From assembly GCA_033557465.1 (NCBI GenBank), contig CM066041.1:154169532-154233531 (forward strand): a DNA stretch of 64,000 nucleotides. The letters run 5' to 3'. The notes under the pieces are model-generated. The model ran no database searches and was not told the origin of the DNA. It worked only from the letters and a program-made list of their open reading frames with translations. Shown one piece after another: positions 52,914-62,625 of this stretch; position 1 is the first letter of the stretch, and every line of letters starts with the position of its first letter. The stretch is from Ichthyophis bannanicus. Its lineage: Eukaryota; Chordata; Amphibia; Gymnophiona; Ichthyophiidae. Made by a program: the position numbers and the translations under genes.

Positions 52914-53960
52914 GGATTCAAAAAATGAGATAGATGCTCTAAGAACATGTCGCTTACTGACACCCATGACTGTTGCCTGTGGTGTCTCGGGGCTGACCAT
53001 GATCCAGAGCTCTGTTTGCTTTGCAAGAAAATATCCTCCAAAGCCCTGCTCAGTGGTAAGCAGAAGTCCAAAGACATTTTCAGAAAGGCCGCTCGGAGTC
53101 CCCGGTAGCGCCCTCGGTCGTCTCTCCTCCAATGGGATCCCCCATTTCGGCCCCATGCTCTTGGCAGCACTCCAATCAGGGATCCCCTGAAGTGGAGCGG
53201 TGCAAGAAGAAGGCTTCTAAGTTGCTGTCAAGGGCTCGCACAGATGGACCCTTCTTCTCCTCGATGCCTGACCCGGTGACCCTGGGGTCGGCTTCGCAGG
53301 GTCCCATGCCCGCGTGGGAGTCCCGCATGCTGGTGCTAGAACACAGTGTTTCTGCATTTATCACTTCCCAGCAGGCGCTCACAGTAAGCTTGGCTGACTC
53401 ACACCCAGAGACCGCAGCTCCCTCGCATGGGATACCAAAAAACATCCAGGAAATCCCCGAGAGCTGTGAGCCTCGTGAGGGTCCTCGATGTTGGTCTTGT
53501 TCGCCTTCCCATTCCTCAGGGGTGAGATCCTCCAGGGCCTCCGGCTCCAAGGGGGCCTTGGCCGACAGTCAGGGTGATCAACCCGGTTCGGATTCCTCTT
53601 CTGACCTCTCGGACTGTGAGTCCGATGGGGATACCTCCCTGGAAACCCGTGCCCATCAGGATCTTCCGTCGGACCCCTCCCCACCCACATTTCAGCGGCA
53701 ATCGCCACCAGAGGACATCTCCTTCCTGGTGTTTTTTCGGGATATGGCATGGGCTCTCAACCTGGTCACCCAGGCTGAGGAGGACCCTTGAGCTGAAGAG
53801 CTCGACATCCTTCAGTACGAGTCCCCACCTTGGGAGTCTCTTACTGTCCAGGATCCTCCCATCCTGTCCAGGCTGCTACTCCGAATGTGGGAGGCGCCTG
53901 CCTCGGTTCCCATTGTGAGTAAACCTCCAGTTTCGCTGGGCTGTGCCCCGGGCCTACTAA
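52914..53960 (+). pseudogene. DIRS gag-like pseudogene (second copy)
   Basis: Several frames show the same architecture as the first copy. A cysteine-rich head (around 52965-53030) precedes a Ser-rich region with SDLSDCESDGDTSLETRAHQ (53620-53680). PPEDISFLVFFRDMAWALN (about 53708) corresponds to the FVRDMATAL block, and LRMWEAPASVP-like residues lie near 53885. The main frame (53132-53791) ends in a TGA at 53789. Diverged and non-functional. Confidence 0.75.
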
Positions 53961-54089
53961 CGCAAGAGGAGGGACGGGTGCTGCACCTGAACCTGGCTTC
54001 ATTATCCCTTACAGGCTGGCGGCTGAACAGGTCTCCCTAGCCCTGTTGGATCTCCCGGAGGAGGTCGAGGAGCTTCTCCTTGCGTCAAG

Positions 54090-55075
54090 GAAAACCTTGA
54101 TTAGACGAGCGTATGCCTTCGAGTTGCGACGCTTCTCAGTCTAGTGCTCCAGGCTCCAGATCGATTCATTTTCCTGCCCCACTTGGTGGGTCCTTAAGTA
54201 CCTCCTCCATCTTTCAAAGGGGGGCCTGAAGTCGAACTCCATCAGGGTATATTTGAGTGCCATCTCGGCGAATCACCTTCCCATCGAGGGAAAACACCTC
54301 TCAGGGCAGCCCTCGGTCTCCTGCTTCATGCGGGGTCTCTTACTGTCCAAGCCGCCTATCCGGCCTCCCCCGGTGGAATGGGATCTGAATGTAGTGCTCA
54401 TGCAGCTTACACGGTCACCCTTCGCGCCAATGGCGACAAGCTCGCTTTGGCACCTATCCTGAAAGGTGGTCTTCCTGGTGGCTTTGACCTCGGGCCTCCG
54501 AGTCAGCGAGCTCCAGGCTCTCATGGGTGATGCCCCTTATACTAGATTCTATAGGAATAGGGTGGTCCTCCATACCAACCCCAAGTTCTTGCCGAAGATT
54601 GTTTCGGACTTCCATCTCAATCAGGAGATAGTCTTACCGACTTTCTTTCCGAGACCCCCATGCTGACCAGGCGTCGGCGGCTCTCCATACACTCGACAGC
54701 AAAAGGGCTCTTTCCTTCTATCTGCAGTGCACCCAGGCTCATCACAAGTCTGGCTGACTCTTTGTGACCTACGATCCCAATTGATTGGGGCAGGCAGTCA
54801 CTAAACGCACCCTCTCCATTTGGGTGGTGGACTGCATCGCCTTTGCTCACGCGAAGGCGGGTGCCCCATTAAATCGTCGAGTCACTGCGCACGGGGTCCG
54901 GGCCAAAGCAGCCTTGGTGGCCTCACTGTGCTCTGTGCCCCTGACGGACATCTGCCAAGTGGCAACCTGGTCTTCAGTGAACACCTTTGCTGCACACTAC
55001 TGCCTGGAGAGGGAGTCTCGTAGGGACAGCGCCTTCGGCCAGGCTGTAATCTGTTCGAGGTATAAGAAACTCCTG
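54090..55075 (+). pseudogene. DIRS tyrosine recombinase pseudogene
   Basis: Pieces in order: SFCPTWWVLKYLLHLSKGGL-like N-terminus (about 54170), GLLLSKPPIRPPPVEWDLNV (54253-54462), LTSGLRVSELQALMGDAPYT with the first Arg (54466-54666), KRTLSIWVVDCIAFAH, TAHGVRAKAALVASLCSVPL (H-x-x-R) and NTFAAHYCLERESRRDSAFG with the Tyr (54785-55075). Stops at about 54465 and 54664 and frameshifts break it. Catalytic residues remain recognisable. Confidence 0.88.
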
Positions 55076-55114
55076 CCCTCCGACCCTTCTTCATGGCTAC
55101 CTTCTAGCTTTTGT

Positions 55115-55690
55115 TGTTGCCTTTTTCTACCTGTTTAGCTACTTTATGATCATCAGACAATCACGCCTAGGTCCCGCACTTTTTAGTGGACAAAAGTACT
55201 TCATCCCCTATACTATATTGCTCCCTTGAATTGCTGCAGCCCAAATGCATAACCCTGCATGTTTTAACATTAAATATCAGCTGCCAAATTCTAGACCAGG
55301 GGTGGGCAACTCCGGTCCTGGAGGGCCGCAGACCAGTCAGATTTTCATGATGTCCCTAATGAATATTCATGGACCTATTTCCATACAATGGAAGGCAAGT
55401 GGATGCAAATAGATCTCATGAATATTCATTAGAGACATCATGAAAACCTGACTGGTCTGCGGCCCTCCAGGACCGGAATTACCCACCCCTGTTCTAGACC
55501 ATTCTTCATGCTTAGCTAGATCCCTCCTCATGTAATCTACACCTTCATGGGTGTCTATTGCAGATTTTGGTATCATCCGTAAAAAGGCAAACTTTACCCG
55601 TCAACCCTTATGCTATATCGCTAACAAAGATGTTAAAAAGAATTGGACCAAGGACAGATCCCTGGGGCACACTACTGGTAACCTCCTTCT
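55115..55690 (-). mobile_element. CR1-clade LINE fragment carrying a hAT MITE
   Basis: It matches the complement of 48000-48340: TTTCTACCTGTTTAGCTACT, then TTGCTGCAGCCCAAATGCAT (HLGCSN), GTAATCTACACCTTCATGGG and AAAGATGTTAAAAAGAATTG. It is split by a MITE at 55297-55491. Frames are broken. Confidence 0.87.
55297..55491. mobile_element. hAT MITE (195 bp), near-perfect hairpin
   Basis: It is flanked by an exact 8-bp duplication TTCTAGAC (55289-55296 and 55492-55499). CAGGGGTGGGCAACTCCGGT...CTGACTGG pairs end to end with its complement over about 80 bp. Inner parts include ATGAATATTCAT, a self-complementary word. It has the typical size and ends of abundant tetrapod hAT MITEs. Confidence 0.93.
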
Positions 55691-55995
55691 CCTCAGAGTG
55701 AGCTCCATGGAGAAGCATCTCTCCCTCTTTTCCATATCTCCTTCACATGGGTCTAGCACCTCTATCTCTCTTCTCCTTCCATTCCCTGCATGGGTTCAGC
55801 ATCTTATCTCTCCCTTTCCTCACCCCTGTGGGTCCAGCATCTCTCTCTCTTTTTCCTCCCCCCATGGTGCAGGATCCCTTCCTCTTTCTTCCCAGCCCTC
55901 CCCAATCCTGCAGTCCAATACCTTTCTCTTCTTTCCCCTGAAATTCTCTCACTTGCCTGCATACCCAGAAGATTGCTGGTAGCGGCAGTGATTTC
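55691..55995. repeat. Pyrimidine-rich tandem repeat (GTCCAGCATCTC type)
   Basis: GGGTCTAGCACCTC, GGGTTCAGCATCTTATCTCT and GGGTCCAGCATCTCTCTCTC recur about every 50-60 bp. This is the same family as 5240-5760. Frames in it are low-complexity. Confidence 0.6.
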
Positions 55996-56319
55996 CAAAC
56001 ATTGCCTCTCACCTGCTGGGAGCCTCTCCTCTGCTGCATACTGTCCCTGCTGTAAAGAGGAATTTGAGTCAGTGGGCGTAAAAATCTATAAATAAACATA
56101 AAATCATTATCAAAAATTTATTTTACCTCTTTTTTTTTCTTTCACTGTACATGCAAATCTTAATATCCTATCTTTAAACATCTCATAAAAAAACAAAAAT
56201 AGACCAGTGTCATCTTATGATCTGAGTGATTTTGTGTCATACTAAAATTTACTTGTCAAAGTATTCATCAAATGGTTTACTTTTTATTCAATTAATATTT
56301 TGATTAAAAGATATATATA
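55996..56319. other. Unassigned AT-rich DNA
   Basis: It contains a T-run (56127-56139). Nothing else is recognised. It may include the 3' part of the PLE fragment that follows. Confidence 0.35.
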
Positions 56320-56690
56320 AAGCTCCCATATATGTTTCCCTTTACGGTTTCCATTGAATATCCTCTATCCAGCAGTTTCTGTTGTCTGTAAAGCTTGTTT
56401 CTTGAATTCTGTGATACTTGAACAAATTCTCTGATGTCTTTAAAAAGTGCTGGTGGATGATTACTCTGAAAATGCCAAAAACTGTTTCTATCTGTGGATT
56501 TTTGGAACATAGTGGTTTCAAATTCTAAGTCCATTTTTCTGATCGTCACATCTAAAAATGGTATCATCATTTCATTAATTTCTATTGTGAATTGAATATT
56601 ATCCTCACAAGTATTTAACTAACTATGGAACATTCTCAACTCAGTTTCTTCACTTTTCCATAAAACATCTTTTCCACAGAATTAATCCTT
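56320..56690 (-). pseudogene. PLE reverse transcriptase fragment, distinct family
   Basis: Minus frames read LWKSEETELRMFHS (after the catalytic aspartates, about 56620-56660), then MMIPFLDVTIRKMDLEFET, FQKSTDRNSFWHFQSNHPPA and LLDRGYS (56304-56570). These are the FLDV, K-x-TDRN and RGY blocks of PLE RTs. Sequence differs clearly from the PLE at 9537 (FLDVLIMKRD and RKSVQRN there), so it is another family. No endonuclease is seen. Confidence 0.82.
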
Positions 56691-57111
56691 AAATGATGAC
56701 TGTCTTAACCATTTATCTTCTTATTCTCCATATTAAGATTTGTTAAAGTGGCACTGCTGCAACAGTACCAGAAACTGTTCATATTTAATAACCTCATGTG
56801 ATGATGGACATCGGAATTATTTGATTCTTGGACTTCTTAAGATTGATAAAGGCAAGAAGAAACAGCGAGTTATAGAATATGTGGAATACATTGGAATTAT
56901 TAATACAAGATAATCATGAATCAGAAGATAAATCAGTATTAAAAAATTAAAATTCATTGTGCTGAATTGCAGACTATTTCAATGGTTTGATATTGTGATC
57001 GATACTGAAATTTCATTATGGGAATTTTTTTAAAACTCTTGAGGAAATGAATAATGTCATATTAGAGTTGTTGATAAGATTTGATCGTGCACCATGAGAC
57101 AGATTCATAAT
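56691..57111. other. Unassigned AT-rich DNA
   Basis: No convincing reading frame. It may be upstream PLE sequence too diverged to recognise. Confidence 0.35.
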
Positions 57112-57566
57112 GAAAAGCTTTGTTGTTGTTAAGTGCCGTTGAGTCGGTGTCAACTCATGGCGACCCTCTGGATAGTTGTCCTAAATTGTGTTCGGTCTTG
57201 AGTCAGGCGGCTCATTGTTGACAGACTGGTACCCATAGCTGCTGTTATTGTATCGATCCATCTCATTGCTGGCCTTCCTCTTTTGCGTTGACCTTCTATC
57301 TTGCCAAGCATGATGTCTTTCTCTAATGATCTCTCTTTGCATGATGTGTCCAAAGTAGGAAAGTTGAAGTCTTGTCGTCTGAGCTTCTAAAGAAAGCTTA
57401 GGTTTGATCTCCTCTAGTACTAACTGGTTTGTTCTGCGGGCAGTCCATGGTATACGCAGTATTCACCGCCAGCACCATAATTCAAAGGTATCAATTTTCT
57501 TCCTGCCTATCTTTTTCACTGTCCAGCTTTCACATCCATATGATATTATTGAAAATACCATGGCTT
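57112..57566 (-). mobile_element. RTE-clade LINE, 3' end piece
   Basis: The minus frame 57150-57353 reads CKERSLEKDIMLGKIEGQRK, then RGRPAMRWIDTI and DRTQFRTTIQRVAMS, the C-terminal end of RTE (BovB-like) polyproteins. The 3' UTR contains GTGCCGTTGAGTCGGTGTCA with a GTTGTTGTT tail (complement end at 57112). The upstream part of the same copy continues at 61107 after the hAT-like insertion. Confidence 0.87.
57559..57566. repeat. hAT-like element target duplication, left
   Basis: CATGGCTT is repeated at 61099-61106. Joining the flanks restores continuous RTE sequence. Confidence 0.9.
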
Positions 57567-57679
57567 CAGGGCCGGCCCGTCCATTGAGCGAGAATGTTTT
57601 TTGCACAGGGCCCCGCGTTTCAGGGGGCCCCGCGCAAAAAACATTCTGATCCTAAAGTCAAATTTAAAAAAAAAAAAAA

Positions 57680-58085
57680 AAAGCTGTCTTCTCCCGCTGC
57701 CGGGGCCGCCGCGGCAGAATCGAGTGTGCCGCGGGGCCCCCCCTGCCCAGCAGAGCCTGCCCTCCCCCGTATCCGCTCTCTCGTACAGCTGCCTGCAGTC
57801 TCACGCGCCGACTTTCAGAGCGCGAGGGGAGAGTTTCTCCCTCGCTGCTCTGATAAGCCCGCGGGGGCTGATGGGAAGTTCCCATCAGCCCCCGCGGGCT
57901 TAACAGAGCCGCCAAAGGGAAACTAGTCCCTTCGCGCTCTGAAAGCCGGCGCGTGAGACTGCAGGCAGTTGTACGAGAGAGCGGATACAGGGGAGGGCAG
58001 GCTCTGCTGGGCAGGGGGGGCCCCGCGGAACACTCGATTCTGCCGCGGCGGCCCCGGCAACGGGAGAAGACAGCTTTTTAAAAAA
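57680..58085. repeat. Long GC-rich inverted repeat, arms about 200 bp
   Basis: AAGCCCGCGGGGGCTGATGG and CCATCAGCCCCCGCGGGCTT meet almost without a loop near 57881. The arms extend outwards through GCGCGTGAGACTGCAGGCAG, GGGCAGGCTCTGCTGGGCAG and GACAGCTTTTT, ending in A-runs on both sides, with few mismatches. Confidence 0.92.
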
Positions 58086-58109
58086 AAAAAAATTTGGCTG
58101 GGCTGGGCT

Positions 58110-59790
58110 GGGCTGAGCTGGGCTGGGGGGGGGGGGTTAGGAGTGCTGATGGGCTGGGGGGGTTAGGAGTGCTGATGGGCTATGGGGGGCTATGGGGGAC
58201 TGGGGGGGTTAGGAGTGCTGATGGGCTGGGGGGGTAGGAGTGCTGATGGGCTATGGGGGGCTATGGGGGGGCTGGGGGGGTTAGGAGTGCTGATGGGCTA
58301 TGGGGGGCTGGGGGGGTTGAGTGATGATGGGCGATGGGGGGCTATGGGGGGCTGGGGGGGGATCGGAGTCCTGATCGGCTGGGGGGGTTAGGAGACCTCA
58401 TGTGCTATGGGGGGCTATGGGGGGCTGGGGGGGTTAGGAGGGCTGATGGGCTGGGGGGGTTAGGAGTGGTGATGGGCTATGGGGGGGCTGGGGGGGCTAG
58501 GAGTGGTGATGGGCTATGGGGGGGCTGGGGGGGTTAGGAGTGGTGATGGGCTATGGGGAGGCTGGGGGGGTTAGGAGTGGTGATGGGCTATGGGGAGGCT
58601 GGGGGGTTAGGAGTGGTGATGGGCTATGGGGGAGCTTAGTCTTTATATGGGCTGATGGGATTAGGACTGGACGTGGGTTGATGGGGGGTTAGGACTGCTA
58701 ATGGGCTATGCGGGGCTTAAACTAAAAATTGGGTGATGGGGATTAGGATTGGAAATGGGCTGGTGGGATTAGGACTGGGAGTGGGCTGATGGGGAGGTTA
58801 GGACTGGTAATGGGGGGGCTTAAACTGAAAATTGGGTGATGGGGATTAGGACGAAATGGGCTAATGGGGGGGGTTAACACTGGAGGTGGGCTGATGGGGT
58901 TAGGACTGGTAATGGGCTGTGGGCTGATGGGGGGTTAGGACTGGTAATGGGCTATGGGGGGGGGTTAGGACTGATAATGGGCTATGGGGGGGATAGGACA
59001 GGAAATGGGCTGATGGGGATGGGTTAGGACTTGAGGTGGGCTGAGTGGGTTATGACAGGTAATGGGCTTTGGGCTGTTGGGGGGGTTCGAACTGGTAATG
59101 GGCTAGGGGGGGGTTAGGACTGGTAATGGGCTGTTGGCTGATGGGGGCTGTCTGGTAATGGGCTATGGGGGGGTTAGGACTGATAATGGGCTATGGGGGG
59201 CTAGGACAGGAAATGGGCTGAGGGGATTAGGACTGGGAGTGGGCTGATGGGGAGGTTAGGACGAGTAATGGGGTATGGGGGGGCTTAAACTGAAAATTGG
59301 GTGATGGGGATTAGGATTGGAAATGGGCTGGTGGGATTAGGACTGGGAGTGGGCTGATGGGGAGGTTAGGACTGGTAATGGGGTATGGGGGGGGGCTTAA
59401 ACTGAAAATTGGTTGATGGGGATTAGGACGAAATGGGCTGATGGGGGGGTTAACACTGGAGGTGGGCTGATGGGGTTAGGACTGGTAATGGGCTGTGGGC
59501 TGATGGGGGGTTAGGACTGGCAATGGGCTATGGGGGGCTGACTGGAAATGGGTTGATGGGGTTAGGACTGGAAGTGGGTTGATGGGGGGGGCTAGGACTG
59601 GTATTGGGTTGGGGGGTTGCTAGGACTGGTATTGGGTTGGGGGGTTGCTAGGACTGGAAATGGGCTGATGGGGGGGCTAGGACTGGAAATGGGCTGATGC
59701 AGGGACTAGAAGGGAATGGATGCTGGGTGAGGCTGGAACTAGAAGGGAGCGGATGTTGGGGGAGGATTAGAATGGGATGGGGGTGGGAGA
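58110..59790. repeat. G-rich tandem array, about 30-45-bp unit
   Basis: Copies alternate GGGGGTTAGGAGTGCTGATG and GGGCTATGGGGGG in the left part with GGGGTTAGGACTGGTAATGG in the right part, shifting gradually. Plus-strand frames are Gly/Trp-rich repeats and not genes. The complement array is at 30105-30662. Confidence 0.93.
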
Positions 59791-59938
59791 GTAAAATGGA
59801 GAGGGGAAAAATATTTTGTGTGGGAGGGATAAAAAATCTACAATTGGCCGGGTATTGGGAGAGTAAGTGGGGATTGAGGATGGAGGGGTAAAATTTGAGT
59901 GGATGAAATAGGAATGAGGAAAGAGCAAAAGGAGAAAG

Positions 59939-60265
59939 ATTTTATTTTATTTTATTTTATTTAACAAATGCTTATATACCGCTACCTTCCAGAAAGATCA
60001 GGTGCGGTTTACAATGGAACAATTTAAGCAGGGTAAACATTCTGCTTTTTACATAGAACATAGGAAACTGTGGTTATACATTACAATAAAACGTTTTAAA
60101 AAGGGTAAACATAAACTGTAGTTATACATTAATAATTGTACTTGTGATATATCAACTATGTACAGATCAAAATAGCTATATGCGAAAGGTTTGAAATTCC
60201 ATTGATTTATTTTAGTGTTACATGTTTATTTACCTATTATTTATATGGTAAGGTTTGAAGAGCGG
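59939..60265 (-). mobile_element. L2-type 3' tail inserted in the hAT-like element
   Basis: A (TTTTA)n start, then TATACCGCTACC and GATCAGGTGCGGTTTACAAT, is the complement of the L2 3' signature. The related fragment at 29930 lacks it, giving an empty site. AGATT occurs at both edges. Confidence 0.8.
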
Positions 60266-60518
60266 GTGAAGATTAGTATGTTAAAGCAGATGTAGAGAGA
60301 GAGAATGGAAAAAAAACTAGAAGAGAGAAGAAAGGACAAATGGACAGCAGATGATGGAGAGTTAGCAGAAAACATGAAGAAACCAGAAGAAAGTGGCTGG
60401 AGCAATTGCAACTGAAAAAAAATGCACAAAAGGTAGAAAGATATCTCTTTATTTTGAATTTATTAACTGGAATATGAAAGCTCTGGGAAATGTGCATCAT
60501 TAACGTCTGCGCTTTGTT

Positions 60519-60989
60519 TGGTACAAGAGGAAATTAATTTATAGTTTTATTTCTACAGTGTTGTTGTACATTCCAAGTTTGGCTTTTGGGGTTCACAGTT
60601 TAATTATTGCCTTCCTGTTTCTAAATTGTGATTCCTTGTTTGGTGATGGTCTATGTTCTGCATGTGTAAATGAGCTGAGGTATTCTGTTTATGTAATTCC
60701 TATTTGACATTGCCACTTGTTCTCTTTCCCCAGTAGGTCATGTATTGTTGTTCTCTGAAATGTATTGGTTTAATATTTGCAGTGTTGCCTTTTGATAGGT
60801 AGGGTATGGTGCTTTGTGAGTCCTGGTAGTGCTGTTAGGATACGGCGGGTTTGCTATTGGTTCTAAATGGGCAGTGTTTGTAGTAGTTCCTAATGTGCCT
60901 GGCGGTTGGCACTGGATTATAGTAATGTAGAAATCTTTTAGTCTGTCTTTATCCATACACTCATTAAGAGACATGTTTACTAAAAGTTA
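60519..60989. other. Unidentified insertion within the hAT-like element
   Basis: The segment lies between AACGTCTGCGCTTTG and TATGTTAGCATTATGC, which are adjacent in the related copy at about 29690-29715. It has an A/T-rich, T/G-rich character. The 78-codon minus frame (60738-60974) has no known domain. No terminal repeat is obvious. Confidence 0.5.
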
Positions 60990-61098
60990 GTGTATGTTAG
61001 CATTATGCAAATATTTATGGAAATAAGGCCACTTATGCAAATGAGGCCCCGCACCGAGTCTCCGCACATGGCCCCGCACCCCCCTTGGGCCGCCCCTG

Positions 61099-61106
61099 CA
61101 TGGCTT
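61099..61106. repeat. hAT-like element target duplication, right
   Basis: CATGGCTT, exact match to 57559-57566. Confidence 0.9.
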
Positions 61107-61159
61107 GAACGAGTCAAATCTTTGTATGGAGAGAGACATCTCTGCTCTTGAGAATCTTG

Positions 61160-61393
61160 AGGCGTGGAGGAGTAGCCTAATGGTTAAGAACATTGGCTTG
61201 GGAACCCAGAGACCAGGGTTCGATTCCCACTAGCACTCCTTGTGGCCTTGGGCAAGTCTCTTATCCCTCCATTGCCTCAGAAAAATCCAAGTTATCAACG
61301 TCCCTGTTTAAAGTACATTACCAAGTTTAAGTTTCAATGTAAACCGCTTTGATTGAAATGATAAAGCGATATATAAAACCTGAAAAATAAATA
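61160..61393 (+). mobile_element. tRNA-derived SINE with L2-type tail
   Basis: It is flanked by an exact 7-bp duplication AATCTTG (61153-61159 and 61394-61400). The tRNA-like head has A-box TAGCCTAATGGTTAAGA and B-box GGTTCGATTCCC. The body has AGCACTCCTTGTGGCCTTGG and CCATTGCCTCAG, and the tail is GTAAACCGCTTTGATTGAAA, GCGATATATAAAA and TAAATAAA. The head could be mistaken for a tRNA gene but does not close into a full cloverleaf context and has the SINE body attached. Confidence 0.92.
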
Positions 61394-61400
61394 AATCTTG

Positions 61401-62446
61401 TCTAGGTCTTTCATAGCCATTCTGCCAAGAGCAATGTGTCGTCGGATTTCTTGACTGCTTGTTGCTTCTTTATTGATAGTTGATCCAAGTAGGTTAAAGT
61501 TGTCCACGATTTCAATTTCTTCTCCTTCAACGATGAATTTGTTGATTTTGCCAGTTGTCATGATCTTTGTCTTCTTTACATTCAGTTGCAGCCCCATTTT
61601 GAGACTATGTTCTTTGATCGTGAGAAGCAAATGTTTCAGATCATCTTCACTTTCAGTCAGTAATGTGGTATCATCAGCATAGCGAAGGTTGTTGATGAGT
61701 CTTCCACCAATCTTCATACCTCTGTTGTCTTCATACAATCCTGCTTTTCTGATGATTTGTTCTGCATATAAATTAAACAGGTAGGGGGAAAGTAATGCAG
61801 CCTTGTCTTACACCTTTGCTTATTTTAAACCATTCTGTTTCTCCTTGTTCCGTTCGAACTGTTGCTTCTTGATCAATGTACAGATTGTGCAAGAGAACGA
61901 TCAAGCGTTCTGGTATGCCCATGCTTCTTAATGTGGCCCAGAGTTTCTCATGGTTTACACAGTCAAAAGCCTTGCTATAGTCGATAAAGCACAAATAGAT
62001 ATCCTTTTGGTATTCTTTAATCTTTTCAAGGATCCATCTCACATCCGCAATGATGTCTCTCATTCCTCGCCCTTTCCTGAACCCTGCTTGCATTTCAGGT
62101 AGTTCTTGTTCCAGGTATGGTTGTAGTCTCTGTTGAATAATCCTCAGTAGAATCTTGCTGGCATGTGCGATCAGAGCGATTGTGTGATAATTTCCACAGT
62201 CAGTTGGATCACCTTTCTTTAGTATTGGTATAAACACAGATGGCTATGATGTTATCTTACAAATTTCTTGCAGAGCCTTGTAAGTACGGTAACAGCTGCA
62301 TCAGATTGCTGTAATACTTCTATGGGAATGCCATCAATGCCTGGTGCTTTGTTCTTTGATAAGGCTTTCAATGCTGCTTCAACCTCTTCTTTCATCACCA
62401 ATGGTTCCGGATAATAAGGTACAGGTTGAAATGGCTGTTGGTCCAC
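61401..62446 (-). pseudogene. RTE reverse transcriptase
   Basis: Frames in coding order start with NKAPGIDGIPIEVLQQSD (62252-62446). Frame 61773-62237 has FIPILKKGDPTDCGNYHTIA, LPEMQAGFRKGRGMRDIIAD, the first catalytic aspartate in CFIDYSKAFDCVNHEKLWAT and KGVRQGC. Frame 61334-61738 has INNLRYADDTTLLTESEDDL with YADD intact and KMGLQLNVKKTKIMTT. Frameshifts lie near 62240 and 61760. RTE proteins use this domain for target-primed reverse transcription. The remaining C-terminus is at 57150-57353. Confidence 0.92.
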
Positions 62447-62625
62447 TTGATCTTTATCATATAAAAACTCTGTATATTCTTTCTACCTTTTCTTGATCTT
62501 CTCAGCATCATTCAACATAGAACCTTGAGCATCTTGTAACATTCCAATTCGAGACTAGAATTTTTTCTTTAACTCTCGTAGCTTTAGGAAAGCCGATCTT
62601 GTTCTTCCTCTAATAGTTTCTGCTT

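Larger units (their letters stand above)
52498..55075 (+). mobile_element. DIRS1-like element with internal deletion (no RT)
   Basis: It starts with the DIRS terminal repeat (TCTCCAGGAACAAGCAGGAA, AATCAGTCCTCACTTATGGG, GGTGCCATCTTGCTCAGTCT) and carries a diverged gag (52914-53960). It passes directly to the tyrosine recombinase (54090-55075). All RT/RNase H sequence, about 1.9 kb in the full copy, is absent. The right terminal repeat and ICR are also missing, because the sequence ends in a CR1 fragment at about 55115. Confidence 0.9.
57567..61098. mobile_element. Large hAT-like non-autonomous element (3.5 kb)
   Basis: It is flanked by exact 8-bp CATGGCTT. The ends are CAGGGCCGGCCC on the left and, inverted, CAGGGGCGGCCC on the right. 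Contents in order: a ~400-bp GC-rich hairpin (57680-58085), a G-rich tandem array (58110-59790), a segment shared with 29588-30105 but split by an L2 tail (59940-60262), and an unexplained ~470-bp insert (60519-60989). No transposase frame is present, so it must have moved with help from another element. Confidence 0.85.

Noticed and set aside
57594..57926. Frames in the GC-rich hairpin
   Set aside because: They are mirrored on the other arm because the DNA is palindromic. Proline/alanine-rich composition reflects base content.
58182..58537. Gly/Trp-rich plus-strand frames in the G-rich array
   Set aside because: Products of tandem repetition with no start context or domain.
61165..61240. 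Possible tRNA gene (A and B boxes)
   Set aside because: It is the head of a SINE. The body, L2-type tail and target duplication are attached.
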